DNA from: Flavobacterium tistrianum
GTDB taxonomy: Bacteria > Bacteroidota > Bacteroidia > Flavobacteriales > Flavobacteriaceae
Length of the DNA: 64,000 nt
Reading direction: 5' to 3'
Assembly (NCBI RefSeq): GCF_003254545.1
Contig: NZ_QJRH01000070.1
Span: 124,001 to 188,000 of the forward strand
Shown: piece by piece, positions 25,358 through 34,675 of the stretch
Position numbering within the stretch: the stretch's first letter is position 1
Layout of the letters: each line of letters starts with the position of its first letter
Program-made: the position numbers and the translations under genes
The notes under the pieces: generated by a model
The model's database searches: none
Told to the model about the DNA's origin: nothing
What the model saw: the letters and a program-made list of their open reading frames with translations, nothing else

Positions 25358-25996
25358 ATGGCTTCTAAAAAAACAAATCAAGATAAAGTAACGCCCGAAG
25401 ATGCTAATTCGCGTCGTGACTTTATAAAGAAATCAGGACTTTTTACCGCTCTTGCCCTGACGCCGCCTTCGTTGGTAATGGCTTCAGATAAAAAATGGGA
25501 CGAAAAAATAGCGGAATATCTAGAAACCGTACCGCTTTCTATTGAAGTAAATGGCACAAAGCACAATTTGAATATTGAACCAAGAACAACATTACTTGAT
25601 TTGCTTCGCGAACAATTACAGCTTACAGGAACTAAAAAAGGCTGTGATCACGGACAATGTGGTGCATGTACAGTTCACGTAAACGGAACTCGAATTTTGT
25701 CATGCCTTTCTTTGGCAACGATGCAACAAAATGCACAAGTAACTACAATTGAAGGACTTTCAAAAGGAAAAAAACTGCACCCAATGCAAGAAGCTTTCAT
25801 TAAACATGATGGTTTTCAATGTGGATATTGCACGCCAGGACAAATCATGTCAGGAATTGCCTGTATCAAGGAAGGTCATGCTAACAGCAGAGAAGAGATC
25901 AGTGAATATATGAGTGGAAATATCTGCCGTTGTGGTGCTTATCATAATATTGTTGATGCTATAACTGAAGTGAAGGAAGGAGGGAAGGAAATATGA
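25358..25996 (+). CDS. Periplasmic aldehyde oxidoreductase 2Fe-2S subunit (PaoA-type)
   Basis: 212 residues. A twin-arginine signal is visible at residues about 18-43 (NSRRDFIKKSG then a hydrophobic stretch ending VMA), so the folded complex is exported by Tat. Two 2Fe-2S sites follow: the plant-ferredoxin type GCDHGQCGACTVHVNG with a later SC, and the helical type QCGYCTPGQIM with NICRCGAY. This is the electron-relay subunit of a xanthine-dehydrogenase-family enzyme of the PaoABC/YagTSR kind. It overlaps the next gene by 4 bp. The natural substrate cannot be read from sequence. Confidence 0.93.
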   Translation: MASKKTNQDKVTPEDANSRRDFIKKSGLFTALALTPPSLVMASDKKWDEKIAEYLETVPLSIEVNGTKHNLNIEPRTTLLDLLREQLQLTGTKKGCDHGQCGACTVHVNGTRILSCLSLATMQQNAQVTTIEGLSKGKKLHPMQEAFIKHDGFQCGYCTPGQIMSGIACIKEGHANSREEISEYMSGNICRCGAYHNIVDAITEVKEGGKEI

Positions 25997-26973
25997 AAAA
26001 CTTTCAAATAATTAAAGCGCTGTCTTCTTCATCGGCAGTTACAGGAAAAGCTAAAGATGATTCTTCTATGTTTATCGCAGGGGGAACGAATCTTGTTGAT
26101 TTAATGAAGAAGAATATTGTCGCTCCAGACAAATTGGTTGACATTAACGGATTAGACTTAAAGAAAATTGAGTTTTTAAAAGGAAAAGTTTCGATTGGCG
26201 CACTGGCAAAAAACAGTCAGGTTGCCGAAGATGCTTCGATAAAAGAAAAACATCCTTTGTTAGCATTAGCGTTAGCTGCTGGAGCTTCTCAGCAGATTCG
26301 TCACATGGCGACTGTTGGAGGTAATATGTTGCAGAAAACAAGATGCTCTTATTACTACAATACTGATATGCCTTGTAATAAACGTGTTCCAAAAAGTGGA
26401 TGCGGCGCAATTGGCGGTTCTAACCGAATGGCAGCTGTTTTTGGAACTTCAGATAGTTGCATTGCAGTTCATCCTAGTGATATGTGTGTAGCTTTGGCGG
26501 CGCTTGACGCGAAAGTTTTGGTAGAAGGACCAAAAGGAAAACGAGAGATTAACTTCACCGATTTTCACCGACTCCCAGGAAATACGCCTGAAAAAGACAA
26601 TACACTTGACAGCAGAGAATTGATTACTGCTGTTGAAATTCCAGATAATAATTTTACTAAAAATGTGCATTATCTAAAAGTTCGAGACAGGACGAGCTAT
26701 GCTTTTGCATTGGTATCGGTTGCTGTGGCTTTAGATATAAAAAATAATACCATAAACGATGTCAGATTGGCTATGGGCGGTGTGGCACATAAACCATGGA
26801 GATTGACTGAAACAGAAAAATTTCTGAAAGGAAAAGCAATTTCAGAAGATCTATTTAAACAAGCAGGCCATTTGTCGATGAAAGGCGCAAAAGGATTCGG
26901 TGATAATAATTTTAAACTAACGCTTGGAGAGAATGCAGTAGCAGAAGCACTTACAATAGCAACATCAAAATAA
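25993..26973 (+). CDS. Aldehyde oxidoreductase FAD subunit with 4Fe-4S insertion (PaoB-type)
   Basis: 326 residues. FAD-binding blocks are FIAGGTNLVDLMKKNI and RHMATVGGNMLQKTRC. A cysteine-rich insertion follows, with C residues in RCSYYYNTDMPCNKR, KSGCGAIGG and SDSCIAVHPSDMC. PaoB of E. coli carries an extra 4Fe-4S cluster in the equivalent place, so this subunit probably does too. The C-terminal CO dehydrogenase flavoprotein domain includes DVRLAMGGVAHKPWR. No signal peptide, as expected for co-export with the Tat-bearing small subunit. The large subunit starts 7 bp later. Confidence 0.93.
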   Translation: MKNFQIIKALSSSSAVTGKAKDDSSMFIAGGTNLVDLMKKNIVAPDKLVDINGLDLKKIEFLKGKVSIGALAKNSQVAEDASIKEKHPLLALALAAGASQQIRHMATVGGNMLQKTRCSYYYNTDMPCNKRVPKSGCGAIGGSNRMAAVFGTSDSCIAVHPSDMCVALAALDAKVLVEGPKGKREINFTDFHRLPGNTPEKDNTLDSRELITAVEIPDNNFTKNVHYLKVRDRTSYAFALVSVAVALDIKNNTINDVRLAMGGVAHKPWRLTETEKFLKGKAISEDLFKQAGHLSMKGAKGFGDNNFKLTLGENAVAEALTIATSK

Positions 26974-26980
26974 TTAAATT

Positions 26981-29185
26981 ATGAGCAAGACAAGTAATAT
27001 TAATAGAGTTGACGGATTTGCTAAAGTAACGGGTTCAGCAACGTATTCAGCAGAATATAAAACAGCAGGTGTTGTTTATGCCTGTTTGGTAGGAAGTACA
27101 ATTGCTAAAGGAAGAATTAAAACTATTGATACCAAAAAAGCAGAATGGGCGCCAGGAGTTTTGGCGGTTATTACACATTTGAATGTAGATAAACCGTCTG
27201 GTTACGAAAAAGCAAAGGACAAGCACAATTTTGGTCAGCCATTGCAGATTTTCAAAGATGATTCGGTTTTGTATTACGATCAACCTATTGCTTTGGTGAT
27301 TGCCGATACTTTTGAGCGTATGCGATATGCAGCGAGTTTAATTAAAGCCGATTATTTTAAAGAAGAACATTCGACAGAACTTAAAAAAGCAACTGAAAAA
27401 GAAAAGAAAGTCGAAACAGATAAAGGAAATGATTACCATCGCGGTGAACATGATGGTTATAAAAATGCTGAAGTTATCCTAGAAACCGAATATACGATTC
27501 CAACCGAAGTGCATAACCCAATGGAATTGGCAAACATCATAGCCAAATGGGATGGAAATAAACCAATTTTATATACAAAAAGTCAAGGTGTTGAAGGAAC
27601 ACGTAGAAGTGTAGCAGGAGTTTTTGGCGTGCCTGTTGAAGATGTTGAGGTTCACGCCGAATATCTTGGAGGTGCATTCGGAATGGGATTGCATACTTGG
27701 CCGTACGAAATTGCAGCTTTGATTGGTGCGAAAAAATTAAACCGTCCAGTAAAGTTAGTTTTACATCGTGAGCAGATGTTTACCAATGTTGGTTTCAGAC
27801 CTTACACGATTCAGAAAATGGGTCTTGGTGCAACCAAAGATGGAAAATTGACAGGCTTAACACATGAAGCGGTTGCGATGACTTCGAGTTATGAGGATTT
27901 CATGGAAGGAACCGTAAACATGTCCCGATTTATTTATGATTGTCCAAACGTTTCAACTCGTTATAGAATTGTGCCTTTGGATACCTGCACGCCAATCTGG
28001 ATGCGTGGGCCAGGCGAAGCGACAGGTTCTTTTGCCTTAGAATGTGCAATGGATGAAATGGCGTATAAATTAAACTTAGATCCGATTGAATTTCGAAAAC
28101 TGAATTATGCCGAAAAAGATCAGGAACAAAATAAACCGTGGAGCAGTAAATTTCTTTTAGAATGTTACGAAGGCGGAATGGAACGCATTGGCTGGAAGAA
28201 TCGTAAAAACGAACCTGGTTCTGTTAAAGAAGGAAACTGGTTAGTGGGTTACGGAATGGGAACAGGAACTTTTGGCTGTTACAGGAGCCCAACTTCTGTA
28301 AAAGCAAAATTCTTAACCAATGGCGATTTAGTGTTGCAATGCAGTGTAAACGATATGGGACCTGGAACGGCAACTATGATGACAGCTATTGGAGCTGAAG
28401 TAATAGGTTTGCCAGCAGAAAATGTGATTATCGAAATGGGCAAAAGTGGTTTGCCAAAAGGTCCAACGCAAGGTGGTTCAGCAACGACTTCATCTGTTGG
28501 TTCTGCGGTTCATGATGCTTGTAATTTATTGCTGAATAAAATAATTGAAGTGGGAAGTAAAAATCCTGCTTTGAAAGGAATCGCTCTTACAGATTTAACT
28601 TTTGAAAACGGTGCAGTTTCTTCTAAAAAAGATAAATCTAAATCGGTTACGTTAGCAACACTTTTAAGTAGCAATAAATTAGAAGATTTTGAAGTAGAAA
28701 ATCTTTCAAAAGCGGCAGAAGAAGCGAAGAAATATTCGATTTATTCATTTTCGGTTCATTTTGTAAAAGTATTAGTAAATCCGAATTTGGGTAAAATAAG
28801 ATTGGCTCATGTCGTTTCTTGCGCCGATATTGGAACCGTAATCAGCCAGAAAACTTCCGCAGGGCAGATGTTCGGTGGAGCAGTAGGAGGAATCGGAATG
28901 GGATTGATGGAAGCTTTAGAAATCGATCATCGTTTTGGTCGTCCAATCAATAATAATTTCGCAGACTACCATGTTCCTGTAAACGCAGATATAGAAAAAC
29001 AAGAAGTTTTCTTCGTAAATAAAAAAGACCCAATCAGTAACCCAATGGGAACAAAAGGTTTGGGAGAAACAGCGTTAGTCGGAATGGCACCTGCAATTGC
29101 AAATGCCGTTTTTAATGCAACAGGAAAACGTGTTAGGGATTTGCCAATTACATTGGATAAAATTATAGAAACTGTAAAGGTTTAA
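26981..29185 (+). CDS. Aldehyde oxidoreductase molybdenum-cofactor subunit (PaoC-type)
   Basis: 734 residues. The N-terminal hammerhead domain starts RVDGFAKVTGSATYSAEY. Molybdopterin-binding blocks are GGAFGMGLHTWPYEIAALI, WMRGPGEATGSFALE and PTQGGSATTSSVGSAVHDA. The catalytic glutamate of the family lies in GTKGLGETALVG near residue 696. It lacks its own signal peptide and would travel with the small subunit. The enzyme oxidises aldehydes or heterocycles at a Mo-S centre. Three-subunit order small-medium-large, Tat signal and 4Fe-4S insert point to PaoABC rather than cytosolic xanthine dehydrogenase. Confidence 0.93.
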   Translation: MSKTSNINRVDGFAKVTGSATYSAEYKTAGVVYACLVGSTIAKGRIKTIDTKKAEWAPGVLAVITHLNVDKPSGYEKAKDKHNFGQPLQIFKDDSVLYYDQPIALVIADTFERMRYAASLIKADYFKEEHSTELKKATEKEKKVETDKGNDYHRGEHDGYKNAEVILETEYTIPTEVHNPMELANIIAKWDGNKPILYTKSQGVEGTRRSVAGVFGVPVEDVEVHAEYLGGAFGMGLHTWPYEIAALIGAKKLNRPVKLVLHREQMFTNVGFRPYTIQKMGLGATKDGKLTGLTHEAVAMTSSYEDFMEGTVNMSRFIYDCPNVSTRYRIVPLDTCTPIWMRGPGEATGSFALECAMDEMAYKLNLDPIEFRKLNYAEKDQEQNKPWSSKFLLECYEGGMERIGWKNRKNEPGSVKEGNWLVGYGMGTGTFGCYRSPTSVKAKFLTNGDLVLQCSVNDMGPGTATMMTAIGAEVIGLPAENVIIEMGKSGLPKGPTQGGSATTSSVGSAVHDACNLLLNKIIEVGSKNPALKGIALTDLTFENGAVSSKKDKSKSVTLATLLSSNKLEDFEVENLSKAAEEAKKYSIYSFSVHFVKVLVNPNLGKIRLAHVVSCADIGTVISQKTSAGQMFGGAVGGIGMGLMEALEIDHRFGRPINNNFADYHVPVNADIEKQEVFFVNKKDPISNPMGTKGLGETALVGMAPAIANAVFNATGKRVRDLPITLDKIIETVKV

Positions 29186-29207
29186 AATTAAAAAAGAATT
29201 ACAATAG

Positions 29208-29242
29208 TCCCTTTGAAAAAGAATTTTAAAGGGATTTTTTTG
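29208..29242 (+). terminator. Rho-independent terminator of the oxidoreductase operon
   Basis: TCCCTTT and AAAGGGA pair around an A-rich loop and are followed by seven T residues, 23 bp after the stop codon. Confidence 0.8.
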
Positions 29243-29308
29243 TACTATGAGAAAGTCTTACAAAGCAGAAGAATAGTAAAGTTTTTTTCGACAGATTATC
29301 ACACAATC

Positions 29309-29440
29309 TTGTCATTTCGACGAAGGAGGCTCGAGCGATAGCGAACTGGCAAAGCAAATCTTCGCAAGCAGCTCCGCAATAATAAGCCAATCTTTGTAGA
29401 GTTTCTCGTGGAGATTTCTCCTTCGTCGAAATGACAAAAA
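29309..29440. repeat. Inverted repeat CTTGTCATTTCGACGAAGGA family, copy 2
   Basis: Left arm 29309-29329 is complementary to the right arm inside 29411-29440. The loop contains an unrelated GGCTCGAGCGATAGCGAA segment. It shares arms with the element at 23715-23823. Confidence 0.82.
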
Positions 29441-29528
29441 TGGGGTTACTTGCCCCCCAAAAAAAAAATCGCAAAGCTTAAAAAAAAACTTTGCGACTTT
29501 GTGCCTTCGTGGCATATCTCATTAAAAC

Positions 29529-30092
29529 TTATTTAACCGTGATTGGCAATTCAACCGTTGTTTTATCCCAACCGATAACAAGATTTGCTACGTTACCTTG
29601 AGCTGTAAATGCAATAGATAAAGCTTCGATAACTTCAGAAACTGGTTTTACAGGAACAGAAACTCTTACCACATCTTTGCTTTCGTCATAAGCATAAGAA
29701 CCCCATAAATCAAGTTCTTTGTTGATGATAATAGTCCATTTGTCTTTTTCAGGAATAGCAAATAAACTGTATGTGCCTGCAGCAATTTTTTTTCCGCCAA
29801 TTGTTACATCTTTGTAGAATTTAACTTCTGTGTTTTCATTAGCGCCAACTCTCCAAACTTCACCAAACTTTACAACATCACCAAAAATGGTTCTTCCTTT
29901 TACAGAAGGTCTTGCGTAAAGTACTTTGATAACTGGGTTTGGATTATCTGTTTTTTTGAATTTTACCGCTTTGTTTGGGAAATACGAAATATCAACTGGA
30001 CTTGCATCAAGCGGAGCAAATTTTACTATGTCTTGAGCCTGAACTGTAAAAGCAGCAAACAAAGTAACTGCTAGTAAATAGAATTTTTTCAT
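29529..30092 (-). CDS. DUF2911 secreted protein
   Basis: 187 residues with a signal peptide (about 1-19, ending VQAQ). The body has the DUF2911 pattern: YARPSVKGRTIFGDVVKFGE, VWRVGANENTEVKFYKDV, IAAGTYSLFAIPEKDKWTII and LDLWGSYAYDESKD. The family is common in Bacteroidota and exported. Its role is not known. It stands apart from the neighbouring glycan genes, flanked by repeats, with its own transcription unit on the minus strand. Confidence 0.9.
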   Translation of the reverse strand: MKKFYLLAVTLFAAFTVQAQDIVKFAPLDASPVDISYFPNKAVKFKKTDNPNPVIKVLYARPSVKGRTIFGDVVKFGEVWRVGANENTEVKFYKDVTIGGKKIAAGTYSLFAIPEKDKWTIIINKELDLWGSYAYDESKDVVRVSVPVKPVSEVIEALSIAFTAQGNVANLVIGWDKTTVELPITVK

Positions 30093-30190
30093 GGTTTACA
30101 ATTTTTAGATTAACTACAAAGTAAATTAATAATGAAGAAAAATCATATAATTTGCCGCCTGTTTTTTGTTAATGAATTGGTAATGACGAA

Positions 30191-31996
30191 TTAATTCTGA
30201 TATTCTTTTTTCTTTTTAGCATACCAATCCTGCATAATATAGAAAGCTTTTTTCTTTTCGCCATCATTTGAAATTAAACCTTTACGATTGTAACCGTCCT
30301 GAATTCCTGGAAGCAATCTTTTTGGAGATCTGAAATCGACTAAAATCCAAGGGCTTGTCCCACTTAAGTGAGGAATTTTTTCAATCATTTTTAAATTCTG
30401 GATGTATAAATATTCCTGATATTCCTCTGTCCAACGTTCGTTCTTTTCGCCGTGAAAACCAGCTTTGGCATCACCACCAAATTCAGAAACAAAAACTGGT
30501 TTGTTGTATTTAGATTTCCATGTTATTTTCTCAGCATCTTCTAAGTTTCCGCCATACCAGCCCAAATATTGGTTGAAAGCCACAACATCCAAAACTTCTC
30601 CAATAGGATCATCAATAGTTTCTTTTTTGGTTAATAAGGCAGCACTAATTAATCTTGTATTATCTAAAGATCTCGTGTGTGACGCCAAATTTTTAATGAA
30701 AGTATTTCGAGCTTCCGAAATTGGAGTTTCATTTGCCATAGACCAAATCACAATACTAGCTCTGTTTTTATCTCTTGTGATAGCGGCAGTTAATTGATCT
30801 TGAGCATTTTTATACGTGTTTTCATTTTTAAATTCAACCGTCCAGTAAACCGGAATTTCTTCCCAAACCATTAAACCTAATTTATCAGCTTCTCTAACCA
30901 TGTTCTCGTTATGCGGATAATGTGCCAGACGAACATAATTGCAGCCCAATTCTTTTGCCCAGTTTAATAAACGCAAAGCATCTTCCTGAGAATTCGCACG
31001 TCCGCCTTTGGCGTTTTCTTCGTGAATCGAAATTCCGCGCAAGAAGACTGGTTTTCCATTCAGCAAGATTTTATCTTCTTTTGTTTCGATACTTCTAAAA
31101 CCAATCTGATCGTTTAATTTTTTTCCATTAAAGTCAACAGTGACATTATATAATTTCGGATTTTCTGGTGACCAATAAGAAATCTTTTTAGCTGGGATTT
31201 CAAAGTTTAAAATACCGTTATTATCCGCTTTTCCTTTGTAGTTGATTTTTAATTCAGGAATAGAAATTGAAATCTGATTTTTTGATGCATCCAAATTATT
31301 GATTTTAATAAAACCCGAAATCACATTTGCATTGCCTTTCTTCAGTTGAATATTATAATCTTCTACAAAAGAGGATTCTTCTTCAATTAAAGTCACATCG
31401 CGCGTAATTCCGCCATAATTCCACCAATCGGTATTTACGGTTGGAACATCTTCTTTGTGACGCGTATTATCAACTTTAATCACTAAATAATTTCCAGTAG
31501 GTTTTACGATTGAAGTCACTTCGTAATTAAATGGAGTAAAACCGCCTTCATGAGTTCCCAGTTTTTTTCCGTTTAAATAAACATCAGCTTTATAATTGAT
31601 GGCTCCCAAATATAAAAACAGACGTTTATTAGCCGCTAAATTGTAATCGAAGGACTTTTTGAACCAAACATTCCCTTCATAATATTTCAGTTCTGTAACC
31701 TGCGAATTCCAATCGCCTGGAATATTGATTGTAGGCGATTTATCAAAATCATATTCTACCAATTCTTGTTTGTTTTGAGCATGATAATTGGTAAAAAAGG
31801 CTCCTTTTGCTGGTTTTTCACTTTTGTCGTATTGATCAAGGTGAAAGCTGTAAAAACCTGTTTGATATGGATCTATAATATAATTCCAAACTCCGTTTAA
31901 GGAAGTGGTGTTTCGGTTTGGTACGTTAGAAATTAAACCTTGTGATTGTCCAATTGTGAACGATGTAAGGAATAATAATGTTAGAATTTTTTTCAT
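30191..31996 (-). CDS. GH2 glycoside hydrolase, probable beta-glucuronidase
   Basis: 601 residues from the ATG at 31996, which starts a clear signal peptide (MKKILTLLFLTSFTIGQSQ). The frame is open to 32077 but that extension is unlike a leader. A GH2 sugar-binding domain, an Ig-like domain and a TIM barrel follow in order. The acid/base glutamate is in IWSMANETP and the nucleophile in VFVSEFGGD. N570-x-K572 in YNRKGL matches the NxK motif that holds the glucuronate carboxylate in E. coli GUS. With GH88 and the mannonate pathway nearby, a glucuronidase in the periplasm is the best call. Some galactosidases also have N-x-K here, so specificity is not certain. Confidence 0.82.
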   Translation of the reverse strand: MKKILTLLFLTSFTIGQSQGLISNVPNRNTTSLNGVWNYIIDPYQTGFYSFHLDQYDKSEKPAKGAFFTNYHAQNKQELVEYDFDKSPTINIPGDWNSQVTELKYYEGNVWFKKSFDYNLAANKRLFLYLGAINYKADVYLNGKKLGTHEGGFTPFNYEVTSIVKPTGNYLVIKVDNTRHKEDVPTVNTDWWNYGGITRDVTLIEEESSFVEDYNIQLKKGNANVISGFIKINNLDASKNQISISIPELKINYKGKADNNGILNFEIPAKKISYWSPENPKLYNVTVDFNGKKLNDQIGFRSIETKEDKILLNGKPVFLRGISIHEENAKGGRANSQEDALRLLNWAKELGCNYVRLAHYPHNENMVREADKLGLMVWEEIPVYWTVEFKNENTYKNAQDQLTAAITRDKNRASIVIWSMANETPISEARNTFIKNLASHTRSLDNTRLISAALLTKKETIDDPIGEVLDVVAFNQYLGWYGGNLEDAEKITWKSKYNKPVFVSEFGGDAKAGFHGEKNERWTEEYQEYLYIQNLKMIEKIPHLSGTSPWILVDFRSPKRLLPGIQDGYNRKGLISNDGEKKKAFYIMQDWYAKKKKEYQN

Positions 31997-32029
31997 TTTA
32001 TAATCTTTGTTTGTGTAATATATGTCGTT

Positions 32030-32112
32030 CCTACGGAACTTAATTGGTGTGCGTAATTTAATTTCGCCGGATTTCATCCGGTGCTACCAATCTTTCGTTC
32101 CTAACGGAACTT
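32030..32112. repeat. Cluster of short palindromes (GTTCCTACGGAAC and CCGGATTTCATCCGG type)
   Basis: GTTCCTACGGAAC near 32032, GCCGGATTTCATCCGGTGC near 32067 and GTTCCTAACGGAAC near 32098 are short palindromes in the gap between the two GH2 genes. Related units recur at 53740-53910. They resemble REP-like elements. Confidence 0.65.
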
Positions 32113-32173
32113 TTTTAATCTTTTTAAATCCTTTAATCTGTGGCAAAAAAAACTTAGCATGTTAGAATCTTTT

Positions 32174-34582
32174 TTACTCAACTTGAATCCTCAAATATTC
32201 TCCTTTAAAGCTTTGATTCAATGCCGTCATTTCAATCGGATTACCAGAACCATCAGGAATAACTTCGATAGAAGCTTTTCCGTTTGCCATTTTAATAGAT
32301 TCGCTTCCAGTTGGTGTTCCTTGATTCTTTAGTGTTTTTCCTCCCTTTAAACATTGAAAATAAACGCTAGCTTCATAATCCAAACAGCGTAAATTGTTGT
32401 TGTCAACTGCAATTGCGGTTACAAGATAATTTCCGTTTTTTAGTTTTTCTGATGATAACTGTAACGAAACCGCCGTATCATTTTTATTAAAACGATAATT
32501 CACTTTCAACGTATCAGAAACTGTTTTACCATCTTTTGTTTTTCCAACAGCTAATAAAACATTTTCTCCTTTTTTAAAATTGACATCCCAAGTTAGGCCA
32601 TTTGCTGGATACAGAGCAAGATTTCGCTGTTTTTCTCCTAACGATTTCCCATTATGGAAAAAAGTCACTTTTTCACAATTGCTGAAAACACTGATCGTTC
32701 TCGGTGTATTTTCAGGACCTTGGCGTTCTGTCCAAGTATGCGATTCAATATAAGCGAAAGGTTCTTTTGCCCAATAACTTTTAAATACATAATAAGCGTC
32801 TTTCGGAATTCCGTTTCGGTCTGTCAAACCTTTTTGGTTCATGTACGGAATATCATCTTCTGGACGTAATGGCGTTGCAAAATCCTTGAATGCCCATTGA
32901 ATATTTCCCACAAACGTTGGGTCATTCTCGGATATATGCAAATGCCAGTCAAACAGATCAACTATATAGTTTTCGCTCCAATCGCCAATTTGAGCAATGT
33001 TAGCTACTTTAGTCTGTACAATCGCTTCTTCCCATCCTTCAGCTTTTATTACATTTTCGCCTGTAATTGGGTTTTCGCTGTGACGGCCTACGTGGCTGTC
33101 TCCGCCATATTCGGCATGAATAAAGTGTTTGTATTCTTTCTTGTAAACGTCAATCGCTTTTTGGTAGCTTTTGTAACTTCCAGAATACCAGCCCGACCAG
33201 ATTGAAGGAGAGAAAACATCTACAATATGAGAACCTTCATAATATTTTCTAATAGCTGTTTTACGGGTTGGATCCAGTTTATGCGCAATATCATTTAATT
33301 CCGTTAAAAAGTCATTTGTTTTCTTATCGTTATCGCCATCAGGAAAATCTGGAAGCCAATTGATTTCGTTTCCTAAAGACCAAATGATAATACTAGGGTG
33401 ATTGTAATTTTGATTGATAATTTCCTCCAGCATGTTTTTGGTATTCGTTTTCCAAACGTCATTCCCAATTCCGCCACGGCACCACGGCAATTCATCCCAA
33501 ACCAAAAGTCCAAGTTCGTCGCAAGCTTTATAAATCTCTGGATCTTGCGGATAATGTGCTAAACGAACAAAATTAGCGCCCATTTCTTTAATCGATTTCA
33601 TATCAGCCCAATGCTGTTCGTTGCTCATCGCTGCGCCAACTCCAGCTTGTTCTTCATGACGATGTGTACCGCGAATTAATAGACGTTTTCCGTTAAGGTA
33701 AAACGGGCCATGATCTTTAAACTCAAACCATCTAAAACCTACCTTTTCTGAAACGCTATCTCTAATTTGATTTTTTTCTGATAAAACAGCAGAAAGTCTA
33801 TATAGATTTGGTTTTTCGGTATCCCAAAGTTCTGGGTTTTTGATATTTTCAAAAGTGATGGTTGAGGTTTTATCTGTAACCAAAACGGTTTTGCTTGCTA
33901 CTTTTTTTCCTTTCGGATTTTTAAGCGTTACAGTTAATGATAAATCCTTTGAGTTATCAGGATTTACAAAAGAAGAAACAATTTGTACAGAAGCTTTTTT
34001 AGCTGAAACTTCTGGAGTTGTAACTTTTAAATTCTCAATATGATTTTTGTATTTCGAAATAAGCCACACGTCGCGTGTGATTCCGCCATAAATAAAGAAA
34101 TCGCTTTTTTGAGACGGAATAATTTCGATATCATAACTGTTATCTACACGAACAAAAATATCGTTGTTTCCTTCTTTAATAAAATTGGTAATATCTATTG
34201 AAAAGCCAATGTAACCGCCAATATGCGATCCAGCTTCTTTTCCGTTTACATACACATTTGTAGTTACATTCGAACCTTCAAAGTATAAAGAATAAACGCG
34301 GTTTTTGTCGATTTGGGGAATATTTAATTTCTTTTGATACCAGCTAGCATCGCGTCTGTATCCGGGATATAAATCGGTTGCATCTTCTGCGTTCCAAGTA
34401 TGCGGTAAGTTTAAAGAAGTCCAGTTGGATGCTTTTTGTGCTTCGTTTAATTTTTGAGTGTCATTTTCTAAATAAAGCCAGTTGTCGTTAATGTTCATCT
34501 TTGTCTGAGCAAAACTGCTCAGACAAATTTGAAACAAAACAAAAAGCGCAAAAATTGAAAAAGTTGTATTCGTTTTATTCAT
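32174..34582 (-). CDS. GH2 glycoside hydrolase (beta-galactosidase or beta-glucuronidase type)
   Basis: 802 residues with signal peptide (cleavage near SSFAQ, residue 26). Sugar-binding, Ig-like and TIM-barrel GH2 domains are followed by a C-terminal Ig-like extension of about 180 residues (from TWTERQGPENTPRTISVF), like the extra domain of many Bacteroidota GH2 enzymes. The acid/base glutamate lies in IIWSLGNEINWLPDF and the nucleophile in FIHAEYGGDSH. An N-Q-K near PYMNQKGLTDRNG occupies the NxK position, but this is shared by several GH2 groups. It sits between GH88 and the other GH2 gene, all on one strand. Substrate is unresolved. Confidence 0.85.
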   Translation of the reverse strand: MNKTNTTFSIFALFVLFQICLSSFAQTKMNINDNWLYLENDTQKLNEAQKASNWTSLNLPHTWNAEDATDLYPGYRRDASWYQKKLNIPQIDKNRVYSLYFEGSNVTTNVYVNGKEAGSHIGGYIGFSIDITNFIKEGNNDIFVRVDNSYDIEIIPSQKSDFFIYGGITRDVWLISKYKNHIENLKVTTPEVSAKKASVQIVSSFVNPDNSKDLSLTVTLKNPKGKKVASKTVLVTDKTSTITFENIKNPELWDTEKPNLYRLSAVLSEKNQIRDSVSEKVGFRWFEFKDHGPFYLNGKRLLIRGTHRHEEQAGVGAAMSNEQHWADMKSIKEMGANFVRLAHYPQDPEIYKACDELGLLVWDELPWCRGGIGNDVWKTNTKNMLEEIINQNYNHPSIIIWSLGNEINWLPDFPDGDNDKKTNDFLTELNDIAHKLDPTRKTAIRKYYEGSHIVDVFSPSIWSGWYSGSYKSYQKAIDVYKKEYKHFIHAEYGGDSHVGRHSENPITGENVIKAEGWEEAIVQTKVANIAQIGDWSENYIVDLFDWHLHISENDPTFVGNIQWAFKDFATPLRPEDDIPYMNQKGLTDRNGIPKDAYYVFKSYWAKEPFAYIESHTWTERQGPENTPRTISVFSNCEKVTFFHNGKSLGEKQRNLALYPANGLTWDVNFKKGENVLLAVGKTKDGKTVSDTLKVNYRFNKNDTAVSLQLSSEKLKNGNYLVTAIAVDNNNLRCLDYEASVYFQCLKGGKTLKNQGTPTGSESIKMANGKASIEVIPDGSGNPIEMTALNQSFKGEYLRIQVE

Positions 34583-34624
34583 AGTTACAAAGGTTCATAG
34601 TTACAAAGGTTCAAAGATTTTTCT

Positions 34625-34675
34625 GGCTCAAAGGTTCAAAGATTCAAAACCTTAGTTACTTTGAACCTTTGAGCC
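34625..34675. repeat. Inverted repeat of AAAGGTTCAAAG type, overlapping a gene end
   Basis: GGCTCAAAGGTTCAAAG at 34625-34641 and its exact complement at 34659-34675 form a 17-bp stem with a 17-nt loop. The right arm and following bases encode the last residues of the GH88 protein. More copies of the unit lie from 34584, and at 541-590 and 44988-45068. Confidence 0.8.

Noticed and set aside
23715..29440. Paired inverted repeats considered as ends of a composite transposon
   Set aside because: The enclosed genes are typical of the genome, no transposase is present and each copy is itself a complete inverted repeat.
29226..29515. Two overlapping minus-strand frames behind the oxidoreductase operon
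   Set aside because: Both run through a terminator and an inverted repeat and are translations of those.
30465..30797. 110-codon plus-strand frame within a GH2 gene
   Set aside because: It lies wholly inside a well-supported coding region on the other strand.
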